From Escarpia spicata (Eukaryota; Annelida; Polychaeta; Sabellida; Siboglinidae): a stretch of DNA of 64,000 nt. The notes beneath the pieces were generated by a model, which was not told the origin of the DNA, did no database searches, and was given only the letters and a program-made list of their open reading frames with translations. How positions within the stretch are numbered: the first letter of the stretch is position 1; every line of letters starts with the position of its first letter. The stretch covers positions 5,862,830-5,926,829 of the forward strand of contig OZ023217.1 of assembly GCA_963995525.1 (NCBI GenBank). The letters run 5' to 3'. Positions 23,446-34,040 of the stretch are shown here, in pieces. A program made the position numbers and the translations under genes.

Positions 23446-23624
23446 TTGTAAAATAACCACTTTAGACAAACCTGTTGAATTCCTTTAGTTATTCCAGATC
23501 ATTATTGTGACACCTTAGCCAGGTCATCCACACTGGTCCTATGAAATCACCAGATTCACGCTAACTAAAACTCCAATGATTCAATTAATTATACACACAC
23601 ACTTGATGTCCTCTAGGTAAGGGT

Positions 23625-23895
23625 TCATTCATAATTGTGAACATTTATCTATTTGTATAGAGCATATGACGCGGCGTGGGCAAGTCCCGTGTACTAATGA
23701 TAAAAATGTTGGTCTCACGTGAATTGTATAACCATAATAATTGAAACTAAGTGTGTAAAATTATGATGGTTGTTATTATATGCCCTTTGCACCTACCTTG
23801 TCATATCACTGTTAGATACATACATAGGAATTTCAATCTGGAAAATTACCTACATAAATAAATGTATATGCTAATTCAGGAGAGAGGGGGTTCTG
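23625..23895 (+). repeat. Unclassified interspersed repeat, copy A
   Basis: This segment is collinear with 42050-42315. Both contain 'taattgtgaacattta', then 'tgttgttattata', then 'accttgtcata.cactgt', 'tttcaatctgga' and a G-rich block (gagagggggttct here, aggggggtgggga there). Similarity over more than 200 bases with many substitutions points to an old dispersed repeat of unknown class. No coding frame is visible. Confidence 0.65.
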
Positions 23896-26487
23896 AGAAT
23901 TAGGTCAATAGCAACAATTATGAACAAGACCAGTGTCCTTACTTTTACCTGTTTGAGTCAAAGACACAAATTGAAAGGTTTGTGACTGCATTTAAAATCA
24001 TAGATGAATTAAACTACAAAGTTTTAAGAGTTTATTTTGTTGTTGCTGAATATATTATGTGCACAAGTATACCTAGTTCCGCAGAGATATGGATTAAAAA
24101 AATTCCATTCTACCTTGGAATACAAAGTGTTCATGAGAGCAAATGTCATGCTCGTGGCCGCTGAAAAAATGCCGAATATAGTTACCCGGACACCTCCTCA
24201 AGTAGCCAATATCCCGTGAACATATTCAAGAGCCATAATTCAGTTTACAATCAATATATCTTGAATGGAATGAGCGCTGGATGTGCAGTTTTTCATTGGT
24301 GTTCATTTCCGTGGCGTTAATATGCAACCATTTTTCAGCGTTAATGTATTTCCAGTTTGCCTAGATGAAAGTGGCCGAGGGAGAAAGAAGCAATATGGAG
24401 AGACGTGATTGAATCGCCGCAGCCAGTAAGCTACGTAACATCTTCTGAAATTACCCTGCGTAGCACGGCATTACTACATTAATAGATTGTAGGAAAAACT
24501 GTCAAATGAAAGCACAGAGTAATTTCACAGTATGCATGCATGCATGTGTACATGCATGCATGCATGTGTGCATGCATGCATGTGTATGCAGAGACATTAA
24601 AGAGAATGCACAATGACTTTCATTGCTTAATTGTTATAACATTTTGGTTAGTCAGAAATATTACCCAAATATTATACAAAACATTTTACCATTATCTTTA
24701 TAATTTTTTGGGAAAATACATAATTTAGCGATGAAATACATACACACAGGCCTGTATATAGATCAAACTTTTTGCAATAAAAAAGAAAAGACCAACCAAT
24801 AAATCTGAATGGAGCTGAAATTAAAGTGAAATATAAAATTGTTCACTCATTTTTTGTACTTTATGTTAGTTTAAGAGTGCGAGAATTTGTACATTTTAAT
24901 GGTACACAATCCTAAACTCGCTGTGTAACATTTAAACATTGAAAACTGTTTAAAAAAAAACCAAACCAACCCAACCAACACTCACTAATTGAGGTTTTGG
25001 AGTTGTGAGCCCGAAGATGATAAAGTAACATGTTATGTAGACTTGTCCTATAAGGACTCCTCTTGGAAAGAATATCTGGTTAAAGATCGGTTATCTTTTT
25101 CTCTATCCGCAGTCATTATTAGTAGGAAGTTCACTGAATAAGTTGTCTCGAATGTGAGAACAACGTAAATGCCCCATATATTAAAGGTCCTTGCGGCTAA
25201 CCAACTCAGGATCAGCAATACTGTGAACAGAGCGTGTTTATAATCAAAATGTTTTCTTTACAATTTGAAAATTTTGCGATCAAAATATTCAAATTGCAAA
25301 CACTGTTATATGCTTATTAAACACAATTTGGTGGGCAGCATATCTTCAACATATCATCAACATATTTATTCTAACATTAAGAACATTTTATTTAGAGAGT
25401 CTCAGTTTAAAAGAAACAACTATAAAATCTCCATTGTGGCTGGCGCTCTGTGACGATATATATACAAATTAACACACAAAGATATAGGAACATCAGATGT
25501 GTGGAAAAGTTTGGCCAACTCTGAATACGCCCCTTAAAGAACCCGCTATGATGTACATCATAAAATCAGATTTTCAGGTTTAACAAGGAAATTGGCTCTT
25601 GTTCCCAGTATTAGAAAACAAATCGAAACAGAAACAACAACCAGGCAGTAAAAACAACTACAACTGTCTAATACAAAAGGCTCTATTGTCACCAAAGTCT
25701 GTCGCTGGTGTGCTGTAATATAGTACTATAGAAGATCCACGCTATTATGCATGCTACCCGCTGCTTATACTCATAAGTTTCCAGAAAACACACACCGCCT
25801 CAAAGGATCATAATTATACGATCAGGAAGATAAACTCTGCATCCTTCTCCTTGGTTAGAGTTCAGGATGACTTATTAATCTCATGGCAAGTTTTCCCTGA
25901 GATCAAGGAAGATCAAAGGTGATTCCCTGGGGAAGATTGTGGGCTGGGCAGAATATAAGGATATCCTTCCTCAGTGGAACTGTACATTCTGCAGGTTATC
26001 ACCCAGTGGGATGCTCCAGGATACACAGTGGAGGCTGCAGATTAGCGTCACATGTCTCTTGATGATAATGATCTATGTCCTGTCTTTATAGATTATCACC
26101 ATAAGGTTTAATTGCTATTATATGTTTATTGCCTATTTTATTGCTGGGTAATCTCACACAAAGGAAGAAGTAATCAACATAAATGTTACTGATGTCAGTA
26201 TCATGATTATTTATTGTAATTAATGAAGAGCTGGTTATTTGTGATACTAAGTACTTTATAGCCTCATGGCTTAAGAACCTATGGTTCATTATGTCTTATT
26301 ACGTGTATTTCATAACTGAAAGTGAAACTGCCGATATGCATGTTTAATAAATCAGTGTTTGAATTAATAAACACTAGCTTACACCCACCCAGGGATCAAC
26401 AAACCTGGGGCATCAGTTATCATCAATACCAGGTACAGGTTTCATGCATTGATTGCACAGTGGCTGAATGCTTCCCAGAGAAGTCGA
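23896..26487. other. AT-rich non-coding stretch
   Basis: No gene or element is recognised apart from the ATGC microsatellite at 24532-24590. Open frames are 60-70 codons at most and featureless. Confidence 0.4.
24532..24590 (+). repeat. (ATGC)n microsatellite
   Basis: Runs of 'atgc' interrupted by 'tgtaca', 'tgtg' and 'tgta'. Similar short (ATGC)n runs lie at 32850-32870 and 46310-46370. Confidence 0.9.
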
Positions 26488-26575
26488 GATGGTGTTCGAT
26501 TGAACATGTCTGCCAAGGAGTAAAGTGTAAAGTGCTTTGAGCAGTCCTAACGACTGGATACTGGGCTACGTAAAA
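26488..26575 (+). mobile_element. SINE 3' fragment, copy 6 (plus strand)
   Basis: 'gttcgattgaacatgtctgcc', 'gagtaaagtgtaaagtgctt' and 'gactggatactg' are the reverse complement of the body tail seen in copies at 904, 21925 and 30945. Only the last 90 or so bases are present, consistent with 5' truncation. Confidence 0.65.
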
Positions 26576-27097
26576 ACTTTACACTATTTTGATCTTTTTT
26601 ATATTGTTCGGTGGTGCCCTCTGGCTGGATAATTGCCATTCACTCAATATTTTCCCACTATTTCTACCTTTCCACAACAGGTGAAAAACATATCAGGTGT
26701 AGGCCCCTATAAAGCACATAAGGAAATAACTCTAAATAACTACCTTTTAAATATGTCGCCAATTGATAGATGAGACGCCAATGCTCCGAGGATGCAAATG
26801 TACATAGAAAGACAAGTGTGGATCTTGGCGCCTTGACGGAGATACGATAATAAGCTCCTAAAGTTAACGTATTAATATATAGACAGAGTTCAAACAATTG
26901 TTTCTGAGCTCATGTCTATATTTGGATACAGCCTGTTTGTTCAGTAGCAATGATGGCTGGGTTATATTTGCTATCAGTAATCAAGTTTCATGGGAAGTCA
27001 CACATGCACCAGGCTGCGTATAATCTCATTCAGTGTTTTTACAAATTCCTGGAGCTTCAGATCTGTAGCATTGATGATCTGTCCTGCAGGGAAACAT
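26576..27097. other. No supported feature
   Basis: Nothing recognisable. Confidence 0.4.
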
Positions 27098-27455
27098 GTC
27101 TGAACTAGGTGTGTGTATCATGTCTCATATTTGAACTAAGTCATTTAACTAAATGAAGCATGACACATGTGTGAAATAAGTGATTGAACTATATGTAGCA
27201 TGACTAAACTCTGAACTACTTGACTTACTGAATGTGGTATGATTCATGTCTGAACTAAGTAACTGAACTGACTATACATGACTAATGTCTGAACGAAGTG
27301 ACTGAACTGAATGTAGCATGACTAATGTCTGAGGTAAGTGGACTGAACTGAACAAGAATGTAGCATGACTCATATCTGAACAGAATGGCTGAGCATGACC
27401 CTGTCTGAATTATATGAGTGAGCTATATGTAGCAGGATTCATGTAAACTAAGTCA
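27098..27455 (+). repeat. Degenerate minisatellite, about 40-bp period, about 8 copies
   Basis: Repeated 'tgtctgaactaagtgactg', then 'aactgaatgtagcatgac', with heavy substitution and indels. Clear occurrences lie at about 27100, 27165, 27205, 27248, 27287, 27325, 27375 and 27405. It is an old, decaying array. Confidence 0.8.
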
Positions 27456-30107
27456 CTGCAAATACCAGTCTACATAATTGTATTCAAGTGCAAATGTTCT
27501 GATTATACATTTGTAACTGCATTTTAAATGTTTATATTAATAAATTGTGTTAATGTAGATGGTATAAAGGATGAATAAGAATCAAACAACTACTAAATTA
27601 CATTAGGTGCCAAATCTAACAATAATAATATACATCAGCGTCTGAAATTCATATAACTGGCATTATGAAAAATCAGATGTGGTCGGATGTGCTTTCAAAT
27701 CAATCAAATGTACTGACAATTTCATAGGTGTATTTTATTGTGCATTTACATTCTAACATTTCTACAATGTTTGTATGTACAGTACATGACATGTGACAGG
27801 CCAAGTACAATACACACAGATCTGTCTACTACACACACATGTATTAGATAAAATGCATGTTCACCATTTTCACAAATGTCTGCATTTAATATGTGAACAG
27901 GTGCTATAACAAATTCTTACTAGAACAATTTCTTGCATCCATAATTAATTACAAGATAAATGTTGTTAGCCATGCATGAGGACTTAATCACCTAATTAGT
28001 AATGTTTCAATACTGCTAAAGAGGGAAATAATGCCCAAAGAATTATTCCCTGGGGGAACTGGAACTATGGATTATTACTATTTGCAGGTCACACCTGGTG
28101 GTAGTAATTACAGAACAGTGCTGCCATCTGGTGAATGACAGGAAACTAGGACAAAGTGCTAATGAAACCATGCATAGTTTGAATAATCCAGAAACAACAT
28201 CCACTTGATCCTGTTGATTGTAAACCAGGAGGTGGCAATTAAAAATAAGTGTTGCAATTTATACCCACGACGAAAGTTAGGAGACAGAACTGCTAGTTAG
28301 CAATCACCCACAAGGGTTTATGGGTAATTTAAAAGAAATAACACTAATGAACCAATGATGGTTAGTCAGACATGGTTAGTCACTGTCATAGTGTCAGTGC
28401 ATTGGGATGATGTCATGGAATTATGATTTGCGGTGCTAACTCTGCGCCGAATGAGACATGTTTATGAATGCTGTATGCAGTTTTCCCGAACGACAAATTG
28501 CGGCCCAAAACATCCCGGAAATAATCCCAATAATTTAGAGAATTATGGAAAGTGGTTGTGGAGAGCGGCATTATGAAGTCGTTGGAAGGCTGGCGGGTCT
28601 GACTATCTCGTAGATGAGTCATAAAACGTCCATTTCTCAGGCGGACTGCTGTCCGTAACATTGATCCTGTCACGGTCTAGCAGTCATATGGAGTTAATGG
28701 CGAGAAACGCAAAGCCATTCCAGAAGAACTCCTACATAAAAATATCACAATAGCCCAGCTGCATACTGATAGTTTATCGGAATGGGAAAACGTACCCAGT
28801 AAGGATTGCCGGGATTGGGAAAAGGGAGAGGGATAAGGCGTGAAGGATTAGGGAAGAAGCTAAGTGGGATACTCCCGTTGATTGTGCATAATCTGCCAAG
28901 ACTGTTTTGGTATGCGGTGCATCTTCAGTATACGGAAGTTGTAAATAACCTACTGGTAATTATTGTCTGCAAATATTTACAAAGTATACATTTATGAATG
29001 GAAGTAGAGTGATTATTCTTACATTGACAAATATACTGTAAACATTTTCAGACAATAATTGATTGTTTGCATACGATTTGTTGTTTGAAATTGTATTTTA
29101 CACCCAGATTTATTTATATTTATTTTTCACCTTAGCTTATTTATTTAATTAATTTATAATTTAGCATTGAGTCAACACACCATTTTAATATGTGAAGCGC
29201 TTTGACTGATATTTACTTACTTAAAAAGCGCTATAATAAGAAACAGAATTATTACGACACAATAAGAATGATGCGTGTGATTTCCGCCGTCAGGCTTTCC
29301 CTCAACAATTATTAAGAATTATATGTGCCTTACATCACTAGTGCAGCATGAAATCTGCTAAATCAATCTTTCAAACATACAGTTCTTGCTTGAACAATTT
29401 TGCTTTAAATGTTTATGTAATAAAAAATATTTGGTGCTAGAATTTAAACAATATATACAACAGAATGTCCAAATGTTCCACATGTTCGGCATCCATTTTT
29501 GATGGCTTGATGGACCTTGTTGTTAGGCAACAGGTCAATTATATAAATGGTATTGCTTAATAATATACAGCAGATACATAAAATGTACAATATATTTAGA
29601 TAGAATCACCATGCTTTCAGTTTTAGTTTCAGATAGAGGTTACAAGTTTTAAACCTGTTTTAAACCTGTCTCCACATATCAATATTTTCACTTATCACAC
29701 GCGTATATCAAACTTACCCAATGTCAACGACAACATCAGTGCTCATTTATGCTAATGTAATTTAGTGTAATAATCACAATAATTCCTTTGAATATGGTTG
29801 ATAACATATATAACAATGTTAATGATTACACAATTAAACATAGGTATTTTGACAGCATTAACAATTTACAGCATAATTTATTTAAATGTGTATTCTCAAC
29901 ATTATATCATTATTATTTTGTTCAACATAGAAACTGTGTCTGGTAAAAAAAATGACAGTCTATGCAAGACATAGCGAGGAACAAACTCTTCGCGTGTGCT
30001 TTAAAAGGAGGCTATTCGTTCCTTGTTTTTTATATTAATTAATATAATGTTTTCAAGACTAAATTAAACATGCTGAAGGCATACTCCCTGCCAAATTGCA
30101 TTTGATA
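27456..30107. other. AT-rich non-coding stretch
   Basis: I found no gene, repeat family or element end. Frames of 60-86 codons at 28413-28673 and 28806-28997 have no recognisable domain. Confidence 0.4.
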
Positions 30108-30275
30108 AGTCCAAAAGAGTGGCAATATAATGAATGTCGTTTGGTTTAACCACAAAGCTCTTTGATGTTCAGCGCCATCACAGTTTTCAAGACAACCAAT
30201 TCAACAAGCTTCCTGTTCATAATTACTACCCTGGCTGTTACCAGGTCACACAACAGACAACCAACCTTTAAAAGT
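30108..30275 (+). repeat. Second unclassified interspersed repeat, copy 1
   Basis: Collinear with 32208-32375. Shared order: 'tggc.atataa', 'tggtttaacc', 'aaag.tctttgatgtt', 'caagaca.ccaatt', 'ctgcc/ctg' and 'attactacc/attatcatcc'. The copies are diverged and non-coding. Confidence 0.55.
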
Positions 30276-30329
30276 AATTTATTCTCAAGTTATACAAAAG
30301 ATACATCACGCCCAGGGGCTAGTTCAATT

Positions 30330-30455
30330 ACATTTGTCAATTACAGCACGTAAAAACTTGATTACAGCACTTCAAAAAAATCAATGACAAACACAATTAC
30401 GCTGCTTTAAAAATAAATGACAAATATAATTACGTCACTTCAAAAAATCAGTTGG
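30330..30455 (+). repeat. Degenerate tandem repeat, about 33-bp period
   Basis: 'aattacagcac', 'attacagcacttcaaaaaa', 'aattacgctgctttaaaaa' and 'aattacgtcacttcaaaaaa' recur with 'atgacaaa.a' between them, about four copies. Confidence 0.6.
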
Positions 30456-30655
30456 AACGAGTGGAACGTGAAATGTTATAAAGGAAGATTAAACGTATCA
30501 TTACTGCTAATATTAGACTGGGTTTTAAGTAAATTCATGATGCCAGGGATAGGTACAACTACAATAATCAATTACATAGCCTCATGAAAATAATACTGGT
30601 GTTGTAAAACAAATACAGTAATTGTAATTAATTACAACTTATACAATCAGTATAC

Positions 30656-30696
30656 AGAGTCTAGTTCCATTATACAGTATAATGGAACTAGACTCT
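30656..30696. repeat. Perfect palindrome, 19-bp arms, 3-base centre
   Basis: 'agagtctagttccattata' (30656-30674) is the exact reverse complement of 30678-30696, separated by 'cag'. The unbroken 41-base inverted repeat would extrude as a cruciform or fold as an RNA hairpin. It lies about 28 bases upstream of a LINE 3' fragment. Confidence 0.9.
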
Positions 30697-30723
30697 TATT
30701 AAATCACCATCACATATGAAATA

Positions 30724-30800
30724 AATGGAACAAATTAACTACGGATTGTGTAGATGCTAGCAGCATGAATATGAAACCGACAGATATCCCATATGAGTGG
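30724..30800 (+). mobile_element. CR1-like LINE 3' end fragment
   Basis: 'aatggaacaaatta' followed by 'gattgtgtagatgctagcag' and 'tgaatatgaaa' matches the C-terminal coding end of the LINEs at 51812-51910 and 58254-58330, where it encodes EWNRLPADCVRASSVN or its relic. It is a very short fragment. Confidence 0.65.
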
Positions 30801-30944
30801 TGCTACTTATAAATGAAACGTTATTGGACTCCTGATACATCGTACAGTTTCTTCATCCCCATGTCATCTCAGTTTCTTCTATAGATGGTCACGACTGAGA
30901 ATGTGGGAAGTGAGATTTGGCTGGATTACGAGGGGCAAAAAGTT

Positions 30945-31235
30945 CTCCATGGTATCCAGTTGTTAGGACTGTTCAAAGCACTTTACACTTCACCCTGTCA
31001 TAAACCTGTTCAATCGAACACCATCTCGAGATTTTCTACTTTTTTCAGAAGCATTCAGCCATGCTGCAATTGCGCGAAGACGATTTGTACACAAATATCT
31101 ACCATTGTCTATAGCCAGGTACTCATTCAAACCACTCGGTGAACTGGAGCAACGTAGTGTGAGCAAATTTCAAATAAAAATGGCAGTACAGGATTCAAAC
31201 CCGGAATCTCCTGATTAGCTCCAAAGCTCTAGCCG
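30945..31235 (-). mobile_element. tRNA-derived SINE, copy 5
   Basis: The body runs from the 'ggtatccagttgttaggact' side through 'caatcgaacaccatctcgag' and 'gtctatagccaggtactcat' to a head with 'aggattcaaacccgg' (B-box side) and 'aagctctagcc' (A-box side). All blocks are in the order seen in copies 1 and 2. Confidence 0.8.
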
Positions 31236-31269
31236 ATATGTTCCCACGCTCAACGAAACAGTGGAGAAA

Positions 31270-31356
31270 GAGCCCTGTGGGAGTGGACATTGGGAGTGGA
31301 CATTGGGTGTAGACATTGGGAGTGGACATTGGGAGTGGACATTGGGAGTGGAGATG
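31270..31356 (+). repeat. 12-13-bp minisatellite, 6 copies
   Basis: Tandem 'gggagtggacatt' with one 'gggtgtagacatt' variant. The small minus-strand frame over it (31250-31444) contains the resulting repeated STPNVH residues and is not taken as a gene. Confidence 0.9.
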
Positions 31357-33310
31357 GGATCAGGGCAAGGGTAAAAATAATCAAGGCCCTCTGTACCAAT
31401 GCTAGCCTCACTCTAGGCTTTCGACACAAAAAGGAGACCAACATGACAATCTTGTTAGCTCTGGTAAATCCATGCCATCTTGTGTATTTAGAAAGACATT
31501 GATTCTATTCACAGTCCAGTGACATATGCATGCACTCAGTTCACTTTCTAAGGCAAATCTCCATTCATTGTGGTACCCACATGATAGCATATGTCCCAAT
31601 GATGACCCAAACATCTCTCAAACATTCATAAAATGCAATTTGAGCACAGAAATTGCATCGTTCCTTTGAAAAGCGCCGCCTGTAAGTGGATTTTTGTGCG
31701 ACAGAGAGAGGCAGAAGATTTTCTCCCATAAGTGATCCTACGACAAGTGTCGAAATCTCCCCATAACCACACCACTCTGACAGTGTGATATTGAATCAGC
31801 GGTGTTGATGTTGTTACACGGCCACAAAGCCAGCGAGATTCATTTATTGTGTCATTCCCGTCCTGTGGGGATGTGATTTAGTGGCATACCATGCTGACAA
31901 CATGACCAGTACTGTAATCATTCAATCAGATTTCTTCTCGGTCTTGCACAATGTTTCCCCCCATTATTCCGTCAACAATACAGTTGTATGTCCTACCAAA
32001 TCTTATATCACATTTACAACCTACAATGTATAGTGATGATGTAATTAATAATTTGCTTATCTTGATTTAGTAGCGTTTATTTATATACTGTTCGTTATAC
32101 TTCAACACATGTATGTTGAAAATACACTACCTAGAAAATTGTGTCATGCAAGTCCAATGTGGTATTGACAGTTTTTTAGCCTGCAAAAACTAAGCAACCC
32201 ATTCAGATTATAAACAACTCGACTGGCCATATAACTGACGTTAACTGGTTTAACCGTAAAGTTCTTTGATGTTTGTTATTTTACCACTGTCAAGACATAC
32301 AATTAAAGAAACTGCCTGCCTATTATGATTATCATCCTCGTACATTCTGGGCCAAAGAACAGACAGTATTTTTAAAAACTTACCACATGACCTACACAGC
32401 GCACAAGTCCTCAAATGGCTGTAATGGCCAACTCTAGCAAGGCAAAGTCGATTGCATTTGTCACTCATGAAGGTATGACAGCATCATGGGCAATGCCAGG
32501 GAGACAATCTCCCCGCCTTCCTTCGTCTGTTCCCTCTGTTGTGGCCCACACGTGTTGCAGAATGCAGTCAGTGTCTCGCAGAACGGCGATGACAAATGCA
32601 ATGCTTAGATTTGGCACAAAGACAACGGCGCTCTCACGGGACTGTGATTTGGACAGGGGATGATGGTACAGGGACGTGTGGAAAGGGAATCAATGCCACA
32701 GTATTGGAAGATGCCTAATCTATCTCTCTCTCGACACCACCACATCGATACCGTGGCCGTACCCAGACGAATGCGACTTTGACAATCAGATCATCAACAT
32801 GATGGAGTTGCTTTGGTCTTTAGCGCGCGGCTAGCTCTCTGCCGCGTGCTGATGCATGCATGCATGCATCCAAATTCAGCAAGGCCTCCTGGCTGTGGGT
32901 TGTTTCGAACACATCAGCGTGTATTCAGAGGAACGCGTAGAAATTACAGCAGTACAAACAACCTAGGTTTTAACAAAATGATATGCAGTGAAAATAATAA
33001 AACTTAAAACATGACTACATTCTGATTTAACTATTTATCTGGGTTAGTTTACTATTAAAGCCTCCTCGGTATGTGTGCGGTAAGAGAATAAGCTGTTTAT
33101 CTTCATATTGTATGAGATAAATTAACATGGTTCAATTGATAACTTGTTCCAATTTCTGTCCTGTATGATTGTGCAAGACGTACATTTTGTGGAAATATAC
33201 TAATTAAAAATCTAATGGTGTATGATGGATGAGTGCATTTAATGGCATATTTAGAAGTGGAATTTGTGGATCACCCCAAACATTGTACTGAATTAAATTA
33301 TCTTTATACA
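31357..33310. other. No supported gene
   Basis: It holds the second copy of an unclassified repeat (32208-32375) and a short (GCAT)n run at about 32853-32868. Otherwise nothing is recognised. Confidence 0.4.
32208..32375 (+). repeat. Second unclassified interspersed repeat, copy 2
   Basis: Partner of 30108-30275, in the same orientation and about 2.1 kb downstream. The shared blocks are given under copy 1. Identity is too low to suggest a recent local duplication. Confidence 0.55.
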
Positions 33311-33372
33311 TCCAACACACATGGCCATGCACACACACATGCACGCACGCACGCACGCATGCACACACATAC
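33311..33372 (+). repeat. CA/GCAC microsatellite
   Basis: Mixed 'cacaca' and '(gcac)n/(gcat)' repeats, with a shorter related tract at about 33431-33455. Confidence 0.85.
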
Positions 33373-34040
33373 CCATACAGCTGTGGATCACACTTTATTC
33401 CAACACAATATCATCCTCATTCAATGATATTCGCACACATGCACGCATGCGTGGCCGCATTCCTGTTCATGTGAGCAGTGCATGCTCCCCTACTCAGATT
33501 TCTTGCTTGCAGCCTGCATCTTTGTAGATCTTTGCATATTAATGTATGCACCAGGCCTGCCACAGGCCTAGCAGGGCAGTGTTAATGCAGGGCTAATGAT
33601 GATTCTAGAAGTGCAATTATTGGAAATGAGCTTATGAAGACTGTCAGTGACAAAGTACTTGAGAGAATCAACCATCCAGATGGTGTCTAATCTCACACTG
33701 AAATACTGGATAAATGCTGCAACATCACACAAACATTACATACCTGTACACTCAGTGAAACTGCATTACTACACACTTCTGTTTCTGGGTGAAGCACCCA
33801 AGGAAATGCAATAAATTATTCTCCTGCTTTTCAATGGAAACCGCACTTTTTTGATCTGATCTTATTTCCCCTGTTCTGATTAATATAGATCACCAGCTTC
33901 AATGCATAATTGTCCCTAAAATGTATTGCAGAAATCATCTATATGTATATGAAATACAGACTTCTTCCAGGGTATATTATTGAACATATTCAGTTCCCCT
34001 TTTACCTCCCTCTTCTGTCTTCCACACTCTCTTTGTTGGT
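33373..34040. other. Left flank of the giant array, no gene seen
   Basis: Unique-looking sequence that becomes CT-rich (cctccctcttctgtcttcca) just before the 42-bp array. The longest open frame through the array would begin here at a TTG codon near 33910, with its first in-frame ATG only at about 33943. No signal peptide or promoter supports it. Confidence 0.5.
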
